Under the pieces are notes generated by a model that did not search any database, was not told the origin of the DNA, and saw nothing but the letters and a program-made list of their open reading frames with translations. Shown here piece after piece: positions 45,837-58,000 of a stretch of DNA of 64,000 nucleotides. The stretch covers positions 186,001 to 250,000 of the forward strand of contig MKTZ01000004.1 of NCBI GenBank assembly GCA_001898505.1, given 5' to 3'. The stretch comes from Sphingobacteriales bacterium 50-39. GTDB taxonomy: Bacteria > Bacteroidota > Bacteroidia > Chitinophagales > Chitinophagaceae. Numbering within the stretch: position 1 is the stretch's first letter; every line of letters begins with the position of its first letter. The translations under genes and the position numbers were made by a program.

Positions 45837-46426
45837 ATACAACTACACCATACGAGAAATTAATGGCAGGGAAACTTGATCAGGTCCCTGTGCCGGATAT
45901 GGCCGACAGCGTATGGGCCAGCATCGGGGTGCAGCTGGATGCGGAGGGGGATGCGCCTGATCAGGGGGGCGATGTGCCGGGTCAGGGAGGGGGAGTGCCT
46001 GGTAAAGGGTATGGATTTTTTGGCGTGGTGGTGGTAATTGCCACGCTGTGGTGGTATTATGATCAGAAAGTTGCACCCGTGGTGAAGTCGCCCGTGCCTG
46101 CGGCTGCGCCGGCGCCTGTGGTGGACACGATCAATAATATTAAAAAGAACGATATCCCGGCTACGCCTGTTGGCGTTAAAAAAGATACGGTGGTGCTGCA
46201 TAAGGCACTGGAAAATATTATCCGCCCTGATTCGGCGGGGTCTCAGCAGACGCTGCCACCGGTGGAGGTTGATTCGTCGTCCCTTAATAAAGAATGGATC
46301 CCTGTACCTTTCTTTGATTCTTTAAGCGTCAAGCCGCGTGGCAGGAAGTCAAGAGGGGTTAAAGGAATTACCAGCGATGATTATAAGATATCTGCCGGCA
46401 AAGACCCTAATAAGCAGAGGGAGTGA
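45833..46426 (+). CDS. Anti-sigma-factor-like membrane protein
   Basis: A 197-residue protein starting at GTG 45833 in a GTGA overlap with the sigma gene. The N-terminal cytoplasmic part (YEKLMAGKLDQVPVPDMADSVWASIGVQL) resembles Bacteroidota anti-sigma factors. A Gly/Asp/Pro-rich low-complexity linker follows (three imperfect QGG-type repeats). A single membrane helix (FFGVVVVIATLWWYY) leads to a periplasmic Pro/Val-rich region. It probably holds the sigma factor inactive at the membrane. The sequence lacks a recognised zinc-binding anti-sigma motif. Confidence 0.75.
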   Translation: MNTTTPYEKLMAGKLDQVPVPDMADSVWASIGVQLDAEGDAPDQGGDVPGQGGGVPGKGYGFFGVVVVIATLWWYYDQKVAPVVKSPVPAAAPAPVVDTINNIKKNDIPATPVGVKKDTVVLHKALENIIRPDSAGSQQTLPPVEVDSSSLNKEWIPVPFFDSLSVKPRGRKSRGVKGITSDDYKISAGKDPNKQRE

Positions 46427-46434
46427 AGCAATTT

Positions 46435-46456
46435 GTAGAGGCCTTGTAGGGGTAGC
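46435..46456 (+). promoter_or_regulatory. 11-bp tandem repeat before the GH63-like gene
   Basis: GTAGAGGCCTT (46435-46445) and GTAGGGGTAGC (46446-46456) lie head to tail, 64 bases before the GH63-like start codon. The same kind of repeat precedes susC at 50230-50251. It is likely a binding site for a regulator that reads one face of the helix. Confidence 0.5.
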
Positions 46457-46513
46457 CGGAGGTGGAGATAGGGGGGCTGGCGTACGGGAAGCAAGCCGAA
46501 GGGTGTATATTGA

Positions 46514-48526
<2,013 letters not shown>

Positions 48527-48532
48527 TTTTTG

Positions 48533-48540
48533 TACATTTG
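48533..48540 (+). promoter_or_regulatory. Possible -7 box TACATTTG at the regulator start
   Basis: TACATTTG matches TAnnTTTG right at the beginning of the TPR/HTH gene, which would give a nearly leaderless transcript from TTG 48544. The nearest upstream TTTG (48502-48505) is 27 bases away, too far for a normal spacer. Confidence 0.35.
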
Positions 48541-48543
48541 GTC

Positions 48544-50199
48544 TTGCGATCTCTCATAGTGATCATACTGATTTGCTGCGGACAATGCCTCACTGCCCAG
48601 GACAGCATACGGCTGGCGCTTGCCAAGGCAGGCACTGAGACAGGCCTTCGCATCGACCTGCTCAACACCTTGTCGGAACAATTGGCCAAAGATTCCACCA
48701 ACAAGGCCATAGAATATGCACACCAGGCCTATCTGCTCACGCTGGATGGGAAGATGCCGGAACGGCAAGGAAAGTCGCTGCTGAACCTGGCCAATGGTTA
48801 CCTTTATAATGACTTCTATGATCAGGCGTTGGAATATGCATTCGACGCCCTGGCTATTTTTGACAGGCTGGGGAACAAAGAACAGATTGCCAATACGTAT
48901 CTTTTGTTGGGGTGGATCTATTATGATGCGGAAGACCTGGACCTGACACTGCAATATCACCAGAAAGCCTATGAGCTTTATCATTCCCTTGGCAATATTC
49001 CCAAATGCGCCCATGTTCTGAATGCTTTCGGCCTTACCTATGAAGGGAAGGGCGAACATGCAAAGGCCCAGGAATATTTCAAGCAGGCGCTGGCAGCGAC
49101 CCTTCCCTTACAGGAGAACAGCAGGCTGGCCGCGATCTATAATAACCTGGGCATATGCGAGAATTCCAAGGGGAATTACCAGGAAGCGATCCGCTATTTC
49201 AACGTGTCGTTGAGCGTACCCGGCAAATTCCGGGAAGACCCATTGGTCCCGGCGGAGACGCTCAACCAACTGGGCTATTCTTATATGAAGATGGGGCAGT
49301 ACCAGCAGGCCGCCATGCTGTTGGACAGCGCCCGAAAAATGATCGATCGGAGCACCTCCAACACCAGCAAAGAAAAATTGTTAGACAATCTCTCCAACTA
49401 TTCCCGGCTGAACCAGGCAGAAGGCAGGTATCAACAGGCGCTGGACAATCTCCGTCAATCCATGGAGATCCGGGATGCTATTCTTTCCAAAAGTAAAACG
49501 AACGCCCTGTTCAGCCTGACGTTGAAAAAGGAGACGCAACAGAAAGAGGAGCAGATCCGTACGCTCTCCGCGGAAAAACAGCTCCGGTCCCTTCAACGCA
49601 ACGCCCTGGCCGCCGGTATCGCCCTGGTCGTTATCATCGCGCTGCTGGTCATTACACGGCAACGTTCGCTGCGCAGGAAGGAAAAGGAGATTGCCAGTAT
49701 CCGGCAGGCCCTGATCGCAAAGGAGCTGGAAAACGCGGTATTGGAAAAGGGGGCCCTGGAGAGCAAGCTGGAATATAAGAACACGGAGCTGAAGAATTAT
49801 GCCCTGTTCATATCCCAACGCAACGAATTTGTCCGGAAGTTCATCGAGCAGCTGGCGGTATTGGAGAAGACCAGTCCGCAAGACACTGCCGGGAAGCTGT
49901 CCAAGCTGATCCATCAGTTCCAATACGATCTGGAGATCAATAAGGATACAGAGGAGTTCAACGTTCATGTGGATGCTACATATAAAGACTTCTTTTATAA
50001 TCTCAAGGCCCGTTTCCCGGACCTGACCGAAAATGAAAGAAGGCTTTGCGCCCAGATCCGGCTCAATCTGTCCATCAAGGAGATCGCCTCTCTCAATAAT
50101 ATCTCCGTCAAATCCGCTGAAATGGCTCGTTATCGCCTGCGCAAACAATTCAATCTTCAGCAGGGGGATAGCCTGAACGAGTTTTTGAAATCTTTCTAA
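48544..50199 (+). CDS. TPR-repeat membrane regulator with LuxR-like HTH
   Basis: About 551 residues from TTG 48544 (signal RSLIVIILICCGQCLTAQ); TTG 48538 adds two residues. The periplasmic part consists of TPR repeats (residues about 60-310, for example NLANGYLYNDFYDQALEYAFD, AFGLTYEGKGEHAKAQEYF, NNLGICENSKGNYQEAIRYF). One membrane helix follows (NALAAGIALVVIIALLVIT, about 353-371), then a cytoplasmic coiled coil (residues about 375-430) and a C-terminal LuxR-like helix-turn-helix (PDLTENERRLCAQIRLNLSI, EIASLNNISVKSAEMARYRL). This is a one-component transmembrane regulator of a type common beside SusC/D pairs. Its position between the GH63-like gene and susC, with repeats in front of both, makes it the likely local activator. 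Confidence 0.85.
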   Translation: MRSLIVIILICCGQCLTAQDSIRLALAKAGTETGLRIDLLNTLSEQLAKDSTNKAIEYAHQAYLLTLDGKMPERQGKSLLNLANGYLYNDFYDQALEYAFDALAIFDRLGNKEQIANTYLLLGWIYYDAEDLDLTLQYHQKAYELYHSLGNIPKCAHVLNAFGLTYEGKGEHAKAQEYFKQALAATLPLQENSRLAAIYNNLGICENSKGNYQEAIRYFNVSLSVPGKFREDPLVPAETLNQLGYSYMKMGQYQQAAMLLDSARKMIDRSTSNTSKEKLLDNLSNYSRLNQAEGRYQQALDNLRQSMEIRDAILSKSKTNALFSLTLKKETQQKEEQIRTLSAEKQLRSLQRNALAAGIALVVIIALLVITRQRSLRRKEKEIASIRQALIAKELENAVLEKGALESKLEYKNTELKNYALFISQRNEFVRKFIEQLAVLEKTSPQDTAGKLSKLIHQFQYDLEINKDTEEFNVHVDATYKDFFYNLKARFPDLTENERRLCAQIRLNLSIKEIASLNNISVKSAEMARYRLRKQFNLQQGDSLNEFLKSF

Positions 50200-50200
50200 T

Positions 50201-50226
50201 TCGTTAGTTATCAACGATTGTTTTTT
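50201..50226 (+). terminator. Weak hairpin after the TPR/HTH regulator
   Basis: TCGTT (50201-50205) pairs with AACGA (50213-50217), and TTTTTT follows at 50221-50226. The stem is short, so termination is probably partial. Confidence 0.35.
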
Positions 50227-50229
50227 ACG

Positions 50230-50251
50230 GTAGGGGTGCCGTAGGGGTAGG
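50230..50251 (+). promoter_or_regulatory. 11-bp tandem repeat before susC
   Basis: GTAGGGGTGCC (50230-50240) and GTAGGGGTAGG (50241-50251) are head-to-tail repeats, 81 bases before the susC start. A weak -7-like TATTTTCG (50303-50310) lies between. The spacing of exactly 11 bp, also seen before the GH63-like gene, suggests an operator read on one face of the DNA. Confidence 0.55.
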
Positions 50252-50331
50252 CTGCGGGGTCTTATAGAGGGCCTGGTTCAAGGAACCGGGGCAGGGGATA
50301 GCTATTTTCGGATCAAAGAAATTAACGCTAT

Positions 50332-53300
50332 ATGAAGAAACTGCTTCTGTTCCTATCTTCCCGCCTCTTACTGGCCGGGATTATTTTAAGCCTGGCTGTG
50401 ACGGGGGCCTATGCAGCCGATGGTTACATCAAAGGCCATATCACGGACAAGTCCGGCAATCCATTAGCTACTGTCAGCGTAAAGGTTAAAAATTCCACCC
50501 GCGGAACATCAACGGATGCCAATGGGGATTTTTCCCTTGTTGTGCCGGACGGCGCTGTACTGGAGATCTCTGCCGTAGGCTTCCGGCCGCAGGAAATACC
50601 GGTGCACGGGCGGACGGAGTTTTCTATCCGCCTGGAAGAGGTGGCGGCCGGACTGAATGAAGTCGTGGTGGTGGGTTATGGGACCCAGAAAAAGAAAGAC
50701 GTCGTCGGCGCCGTTGCTTCCGTGGATACAAAGAACATGGAAAAGCTCACAGGAGGCAATGTGGCAAACCTGCTCCAGGGACAGGCGGCGGGTGTCAATG
50801 TAGCCCCCGGCTCCGGTGATCCTGGTGCGGCTCCGGTGGTCCTGATCCGCGGGCTTTCCACCATCGGCAATACCGATCCGCTGTATGTCATCGACGGCAT
50901 ACCCGGGGACATCAACGCGCTCAACCCCAACGATATTCAGTCCATCGATATTCTCAAGGACGCCTCTGCCGCTACGATCTATGGCTCCCGGGCCTCCAAC
51001 GGCGTGATCATGGTGACTACGCGCCGTGGTAAGGAAGGAAAGATCCACGTCGGCGTGAACTCCTATTATGGGGTAGCCAGCCTGGCCAAACGGCTTCCGC
51101 TGACCAACCGGGCCCAGTATGATACGATTATGAACCACATCGCGATCAATGACGGCTCCACACCCCTGGATTTTGCCAGCAGCAGCACCTATGTGGACAA
51201 CCATGGCGTCACACGGCAATATCCCAATACCGACTGGCAATCGGCCTTTTTCCGGGATGCACCGGAGTCGAAGGTGGACCTCACCGTGTCCGGAGGATCC
51301 AAAGACATTAAAATGAACGTTTCTTTGGGCCATTATGACCAGCAGGGCATCGTCCTTCACAGCGGTGTAAAGAAGAACTATCTGCAGGTGAATACGGACC
51401 TGACCAAGGACAAGCTCAAATTTGGCGAGTCCTTCACCATTTCACAAAGCACAAGGGACCTGCTGAACGGCTCCGATGAAACGAGAGCTAATAACCTGAA
51501 CGCGGACTATCCCCTGATCTATGAGATGATCAACCGGGTGCCGCAGCATCCGCTGTACGATACCAGCAACGACGGTGGTTTCGGAGGCCGTATTGGCCTG
51601 CAGATGACCGATGCCGTCAATCCCGTGGGTTATCAGACACTCGTAAAGAACGTGAGCCAGTCCACTTATCTTATGGGTAATGTATATGCGGAATACCAGC
51701 TCCTTCCCCCGCTGAGCGTCAAGGTGCAATACGGTCTGAATGTAACGGACGGTTATGGATATACGCATATTCCCACGTATTATATGGGCGCCAAGGTGCA
51801 GAACTCCAATGCCCAGCTTTATGAATCACGGGACAGGAGCTGGCACGACGTGCTCAATGCCGTAGCCACGTTCAACAAGACTTTTGGATCATCCCATACG
51901 GTGAACGCCATCGCGGGCTACAGCCAGGAAAGGAGCGAATACCGCAGTCTTTCGGGGGGCAATAATGCCCTGCCTTCCAACGATCTTTGGTCACTGTACG
52001 CCGGCACGGGCAATCAGACTTCCAGCGGGTCGATCAACCAGAGCAGCCTGCGTTCCGTATTCGGCAGGGTCAACTATTCCTATGAGGGCAAATATTTGTT
52101 GGCGGCCAGCGTACGCCGCGACGGTTCATCCCGATTCTCCGGTGTCAACAAATACGGCACTTTTTATTCTTTCTCCGGCGGCTGGAGGATCAGCGAGGAA
52201 AATTTTTTTTCCCACCTGCATGAGACTATTTCCGACCTGAAATTGAGAGCCAGCTATGGTATTCTCGGCAATCAAAGCATCCCGGATTATCTATATCTGC
52301 CTCCCCCGCTGACCATCGGCAATAGAGTGGTCAACTATCCCTTCGGTCCCGGACTCCGCCAGGGCATAGCCATCGGCGCCATTATTACCAACGCCTCGTC
52401 CCCCGACATCAAGTGGGAACAGTCGAAGACGATGAACTTCGGTGTCGATGTATCCATCCTGAAGGATAAGATCACGCTGACGGCAGATTATTTCCGGACG
52501 ACGACGACGGACATGCTGGTGGAATTGCCTTTGCCGCCCAGCTCAGGCCTGCTTTCCAACCCGCTGCGTAACGGGGGCGAAATGCAAAACCAGGGTGTAG
52601 ACCTTTCTTTGTCCTATCGCGGCAATGCAGGGGAATGGAAATACACCCTAACGACCAATATATCCGTCAGCAGGAACAAGATCAAGCGCCTGGGCTATGC
52701 GGATGAATCCTATACGGACGGGTACCTGGATTATAATAACTTCCCCACGACTCTTACCAAGGTGGGTGGAGAGATAGGCCGATTCTACCTGTACAAGACC
52801 AATGGGGTCATCAAGACGCAAAAGGACCTGGACGAGGTGAAGGCCTATCAGCCCAATGCGCAGCTGGGAGACGTGAAATTCGTGGATGTGAATAAGGATG
52901 GCATTCTCAACGACGATGACCGGGTTTTTATGGGCAGCGGGCTGCCTAAGATGGAGTATGGCCTTACGGGCAATGTTTCCTACAGGAACTGGGACCTGAA
53001 CTTCTTCTTCCAGGGCACGTTGGGTAATAAGATCTATGATGGCGCCCGCCGATTGACCTGGCAGACCACTATATTCAACAAGTCTACGGACCTCCTCAAC
53101 GCCTGGTCCCCTTCCAATCCTAACTCCAATATTCCAAGGGTGACGATCCTGGACCCGAACCAGACGATGTCACTGCCTTCGGATCTCTTCCTGGAAAATG
53201 GTTCCTATCTGCGTCTGAAGAGCCTCCAACTGGGATACCGGTTCAAGCTGCGGAATATCAATACGCTGAGGATTTATGCAGGTGGATCGAACCTCCTGAC

Positions 53301-53424
53301 CGTCACGGGATATAAGGGCTTCGATCCGGGTGTAGTGAATTATTCCCCCTTCGCCCGGGGAGTGGACAGAGGCTTGTATCCCTTGTCCCGCAGTGTATTT
53401 GCCGGAGTAAACTTCGATTTTTAA
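50332..53424 (+). CDS. susC-like: SusC/RagA-family TonB-dependent outer-membrane transporter
   Basis: A 1030-residue protein. Signal peptide about 1-29 (ending TGAYAADG), then a carboxypeptidase-regulatory-like domain (KGHITDKSGNPLATVSVKVK, about 33-105). The TonB-box/plug region follows (NEVVVVGYGTQKKKDVVGAV, VLIRGLSTIGNTDPLYVIDG, LKDASAATIYGSRASNGVIM), then a long beta-barrel ending VFAGVNFDF with a terminal Phe. No STN signalling domain is present, so regulation is not by a FecI/FecR-type contact. With SusD encoded 32 bases downstream it imports an oligosaccharide or glycopeptide across the outer membrane. Confidence 0.97.
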   Translation: MKKLLLFLSSRLLLAGIILSLAVTGAYAADGYIKGHITDKSGNPLATVSVKVKNSTRGTSTDANGDFSLVVPDGAVLEISAVGFRPQEIPVHGRTEFSIRLEEVAAGLNEVVVVGYGTQKKKDVVGAVASVDTKNMEKLTGGNVANLLQGQAAGVNVAPGSGDPGAAPVVLIRGLSTIGNTDPLYVIDGIPGDINALNPNDIQSIDILKDASAATIYGSRASNGVIMVTTRRGKEGKIHVGVNSYYGVASLAKRLPLTNRAQYDTIMNHIAINDGSTPLDFASSSTYVDNHGVTRQYPNTDWQSAFFRDAPESKVDLTVSGGSKDIKMNVSLGHYDQQGIVLHSGVKKNYLQVNTDLTKDKLKFGESFTISQSTRDLLNGSDETRANNLNADYPLIYEMINRVPQHPLYDTSNDGGFGGRIGLQMTDAVNPVGYQTLVKNVSQSTYLMGNVYAEYQLLPPLSVKVQYGLNVTDGYGYTHIPTYYMGAKVQNSNAQLYESRDRSWHDVLNAVATFNKTFGSSHTVNAIAGYSQERSEYRSLSGGNNALPSNDLWSLYAGTGNQTSSGSINQSSLRSVFGRVNYSYEGKYLLAASVRRDGSSRFSGVNKYGTFYSFSGGWRISEENFFSHLHETISDLKLRASYGILGNQSIPDYLYLPPPLTIGNRVVNYPFGPGLRQGIAIGAIITNASSPDIKWEQSKTMNFGVDVSILKDKITLTADYFRTTTTDMLVELPLPPSSGLLSNPLRNGGEMQNQGVDLSLSYRGNAGEWKYTLTTNISVSRNKIKRLGYADESYTDGYLDYNNFPTTLTKVGGEIGRFYLYKTNGVIKTQKDLDEVKAYQPNAQLGDVKFVDVNKDGILNDDDRVFMGSGLPKMEYGLTGNVSYRNWDLNFFFQGTLGNKIYDGARRLTWQTTIFNKSTDLLNAWSPSNPNSNIPRVTILDPNQTMSLPSDLFLENGSYLRLKSLQLGYRFKLRNINTLRIYAGGSNLLTVTGYKGFDPGVVNYSPFARGVDRGLYPLSRSVFAGVNFDF

Positions 53425-53456
53425 ACCGATTTTTTTAACGTATTCAACTCAATAAT

Positions 53457-55025
53457 ATGAAGTGGATCAATCATATTGGCAAGGGCAGCCTAGTGGTAAT
53501 CGCTTTGTCCCTGACCGGCTGTCAGAAATCTTTTTTAGAAAAGAATAATTTAAACCAATTCTCCGGTGAAGGCTTCTGGAAGACGGCGGATCAGGCCAAT
53601 CAGGGGATAACAGCCGTCTATGCCGCCCTGCATTCCGCGGAAGGCGACAAATGGACATGGTTCGAACAAACCTATATCGCTGCGACGTATAAGAGCGACG
53701 AGATCATCAATAACAAGACACAGAATTATGGTATCGCTTTGCACGGGTACACCTATACGACGGACGAGTCGACGATGACGAATCTCTGGCATATGTGCTT
53801 TGCGGGGATCAACCGGGCCAATCAATGCCTGGAAGGTATTCCCGGTATACCGTCTATCGATCAGAACGCCCAGTACGGATTGACGGATCAGCAGCGGAAC
53901 TCCTTGTTGGGGGAAGCGAAATTCCTCCGGGCTTATTTCTATTTTACCCTGATCAATTATTTCAAGAATATCCCGCTGATCACCAAGACGCCGAAGACGA
54001 ATGCGGATTATTATCCTTCAGAAGCCACCGAGACGGCCATCTGGGGGCAGATCGTATCGGATCTGAAAGATGCTCAGGCAGGCCTGCCACCCGCACGGTC
54101 AGGCGCCGAACTGGGAAGGGTGACCAGCTATACGGCTCAGGCTTATCTGGGCAAGGCGTATCTTTTCCAGGAGAATTTTCAGCAGGCCAGTGACGCCTTC
54201 ACCCAGGTGATCGCTAATCCGGCCCTGGGATTGATGGATAATTTCGAAGACAACTTCAACGGGCTGCATGAGAACAATAAGGAGTCCTTGTTCGAGATCC
54301 AGTTCTCCGCCGACAGATCCAACGGCAATGACAGCAGGACGCCGATGGCCTGGGAGGTTAGTTCCGCCGCGCTGGATGGATGGGAATTATTCTATCCCTC
54401 GCCCTGGCTGACCGCCGAATTGAAAAGAGATACAATGACCACCGGCGGATACAGCGATCGCGTATACGGGACTATGTTCTTCGACGATCCGGCCTCCGTG
54501 GCGCCCATGGTGGACGTGCCCGGTGTCATCGTCAAATATTCCGATGTGAAAAGCCAATTGGATTATCCCGTATTCTTTAAAAAATATACGTATCCGACGG
54601 ACCTGGCGGACAATGGATATTATACGGGGATCAACATCAACCTGATGCGTATGGCAGACGTCCTGCTGATGCAGGCGGAAGCGCTGAACGAAATGAATCG
54701 TCCCGACGACGCCCTGGTATTGGTGAACCTTGTCAGGAGCCGGAGCCATGCAGCGCCTTTGGGTTCCATGAGCCAGGATCAATTGAGGACACAGATCCGG
54801 CATCACGAGCGCCCCTGTGAATTGTCGATGGAGTATGGGATTCGCTGGCCGGACCTGTATCGCTGGTCCAGGAGCAAGACGGCGCCCGAGCCGATCAAGA
54901 ACACCCTGGTCAATCACCAGCAGGAGTTTGCGGGCAATTTCATCACGGGCAAGCATGAGATCTATCCCGTGCCGTTGTCGGAAACGAGCAAGAACCCTAA
55001 TATACATCAGACGACGAATTGGTAA
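53457..55025 (+). CDS. susD-like: SusD/RagB-family outer-membrane lipoprotein
   Basis: A 522-residue lipoprotein (VIALSLTGC, Cys22). It has the SusD outline: the N-terminal helix WKTADQANQGITAVYAALHS, a TPR-like core (LLGEAKFLRAYFYFTLINYF, AQAYLGKAYLFQENFQQA), and the C-terminal RagB signature (MADVLLMQAEALNEMNRPDD, LVRSRSHA, HHERPCELSMEYGIRWPDL). It forms the lid of the SusC transporter upstream and binds the substrate. The GH2 gene follows after 6 bases, so susC, susD, GH2 and the fusion gene form one operon. Confidence 0.96.
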   Translation: MKWINHIGKGSLVVIALSLTGCQKSFLEKNNLNQFSGEGFWKTADQANQGITAVYAALHSAEGDKWTWFEQTYIAATYKSDEIINNKTQNYGIALHGYTYTTDESTMTNLWHMCFAGINRANQCLEGIPGIPSIDQNAQYGLTDQQRNSLLGEAKFLRAYFYFTLINYFKNIPLITKTPKTNADYYPSEATETAIWGQIVSDLKDAQAGLPPARSGAELGRVTSYTAQAYLGKAYLFQENFQQASDAFTQVIANPALGLMDNFEDNFNGLHENNKESLFEIQFSADRSNGNDSRTPMAWEVSSAALDGWELFYPSPWLTAELKRDTMTTGGYSDRVYGTMFFDDPASVAPMVDVPGVIVKYSDVKSQLDYPVFFKKYTYPTDLADNGYYTGININLMRMADVLLMQAEALNEMNRPDDALVLVNLVRSRSHAAPLGSMSQDQLRTQIRHHERPCELSMEYGIRWPDLYRWSRSKTAPEPIKNTLVNHQQEFAGNFITGKHEIYPVPLSETSKNPNIHQTTNW

Positions 55026-55031
55026 ATTCAT

Positions 55032-58000
55032 ATGACTCATCACAGTGTAATTCGTGCCCTTTGGCTATGTGGATGGTTGTGTTCAGGTATGCAGGCCTGG
55101 TCACAGAGACAGCCGGAGACATCACCAGCCGACCGGCGTTCAGCCACGAACAGTCCTGGCCGGCTTGCCGGTATGCCGCGCGTGGCGGCGGCAGATCGTA
55201 CTATGAACGATTGGGAGAACCCCTTGCTGCCTTCGGAAGGCAGTGTCGAGGCGCATGCGCATTTTATTCCGTATCCGGAGTCTTCGGAGGCCTTGCAATA
55301 CCTGAAGGCATTCGGGGAGGAGGGACAGCTTTCGACCTCTGTGCTGGCCCCTTCGGCACTTGCTGGTCCTTTTAAATCCCCGGCCGTGCTTTCATTAGAT
55401 GGGACCTGGAAATTTCATCTGGCGCCCAACGCTTCGTCGCGGCCCAAGGATTTTTACCTGGACAGCAGCAATCTGTCGTCATGGACAACGATACATGTGC
55501 CGGCCAACTGGCAGGTGGAGGGCTTCGACAAATTTATATTCACCGACGTGGAATATCCTATTCCTCCCAACCCTCCTTTTGTGCCTGCCGACTATAATCC
55601 GGTGGGCTCCTATAAACGGAGCTTTACCCTGCCTGCGCCATGGCGCAATAAGAAGATCTACATTCACCTGGGTGCTGTGAACTCCTTTTTCTATCTCTGG
55701 ATAAACGGGAAATATGCAGGATTCAGCAAGGATAGCAAGACGCCGGCAGAATTCGATATCACCGGCCTGGTGCATCCGGGTGAAAATACGGTGTCTGTGC
55801 AGGTGTTCCGGTTCAGCGACGGCACCTACCTGGAAGGGCAGGATATGTGGAAGCTGAGCGGGATCGAGCGGGATGTGTATTTGATCGCCCGTCCGGGCCT
55901 GTTCGTCCGCGATTATTTCGTTCGGGCGGGACTGGATGCAGACTACCGCGACGGTCTGCTGGACCTGGACGTGGAGCTCGATCATCTGCCTGCGTTGCAA
56001 GAGCGGGGCGGCTCTGTCCGGGTGAGCTTGCTCGATAATCCGGATGTGCCGCTGTGTCGTCAGACGGGGCGGATCGGGGAAGGCAGTCATCTGCACTTTC
56101 AGACAAAGATCCCGCAGGTGAGGAAATGGAATGCGGAGCACCCCGAACTATACACGCTGCTGATCGAGCAGCTGGACCGAAGGGGCAGGACGGTGGAGGC
56201 CGTCGCACAGCAGATAGGTTTCCGAACGATAGAAGTGCGTCATGGACTGCTGCTGGTGAATGGGGTGGCTGTAAAGATCAAAGGGGTGAACAGACACGAG
56301 CATGATATGAATACGGGCAAGGTCATAACGGAGGCGGGTATGCTACAGGATATCCGGCTGTTCAAGCAATATAATATCAATGCCATGCGCTGCAGTCATT
56401 ATCCCAACCGGGAAGAATGGTATGCGCTCTGCGATAAATATGGCATTTATGTTATCGACGAGGCTAATATCGAATGCGACGGCATGAGCATGCTTCCTTC
56501 CGTCAATACCCTGTCCGACAAGAACGATTGGAAAGACGCCTATATGGACAGAACCCGCAGAATGTGGCAGCGGGATAAGAACCATTGCAGCATCATCAGC
56601 TGGTCGCTTGGCAATGAAAGCCGGTGGGGGGATAATTTTGCGGCGACCTATACCTATCTCAAATCGAAGGACCCTACCCGTATCGTGCAGTATGAAGAGG
56701 CCAGGGACAATCCCTATACGGACATCATCTGCCCGATGTATAAGACCCTCCAGACGATGCAGGATTTCGTGAAGGAATGGCGTACAAGACCGATGATCCA
56801 GGTAGAGTATGCGCATATGATGGGCAACAGTGGAGGGAACTTAAAAGACGACTGGGACATTATCTACAAGCATCCTCAATTGCAGGGCGGCTTTATCTGG
56901 GATTTCTGCGATCAGACCTTCCGCCGCCAGGACAGTCATGGCAGGTGGATATGGGCCTATGGCCGGGATATGGGACAGGTAGGCGCTACCAGCGATACGA
57001 GCTTTTGCGCGGACGGGATGTTTGCAGCCGACAGGACTCCCCATCCGCAGGCTTTTGAAATGAAAAAGGTGTATCAATATGCGAATTTCGAGCCGGTGGC
57101 TTTTACCCGGGACCGTATACGGATAACAAACCGCTATGATTTCACCAACCTGAAGCAGTTTGCCTTCCGGTGGTACATGAAATGCGAAGGGCAACGGGTG
57201 GCTGGTGGTGAGCTGCCGGAAATAAGCCTGGCCCCGCATGCGGCTACAGAGCTGTCCCTGCTGGGATTGGAAAAGTTTATGACAGAGAAGGCGCAGGCAT
57301 CGAAAGAATATTTTCTCTATATCGAAATGCTGTCTACGGGTCGGGACCCGTTGATCCCTGCTGGTGAGGTTTTGGCCTGGGAGCAGTGGGCATTGCCGGT
57401 GCAGGGAGGGGGGGAGAAGACGATGCGGGCGCCGATGGAGAAGCCACTGCAGGCGGGGAAAGATACTACCAGGCTTGAGCAAAGGGAGGATACAAAGTAC
57501 CTGACCTTGTACGATGCAGGGTTTGAGGCGGTGTTCAATCGTCAGACCGGCTGGCTGGAACAGCTGAATGTTGAGGGCAAGCCCATGCTGAAGGCCCCTC
57601 TGCAGCCGGATTTCACACGGTCAGCCACGGACAATGACATCGGCAACAGTCAACAGATCCGGTGCGCGATATGGGCGCAGGCTATGGAAGGAGCCCGGTT
57701 GGATTCTTTTGTCGTTGCTTCGGCCGATGCTGATGGCGCGATCGTGTCGGTGCGATATACACTCCCTGCCGTACATGCCCTGTATAGCATGACCTATCAT
57801 GTCGGGGCGGGTGGAACTATCCGGATAGATGCAGCTATGAAGGCGGGGCCGGAATTTCAGCCGGAGCTGCCCCGGTTTGGACTTGCGTTTATATTACAGC
57901 CCGTCTATGACAACGTGCGATGGTTTGGCCGCGGTCCGTTCGACAATTACCAGGACCGGAACTATGCTGCTGCCATAGACGTATATGCGCTGAAGGCGGA

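Noticed and set aside
45950-46010. Short direct repeats resembling a repeat array
   Set aside because: They encode the Gly/Asp/Pro linker of the anti-sigma-like protein; there are no spacers, so this is not CRISPR.
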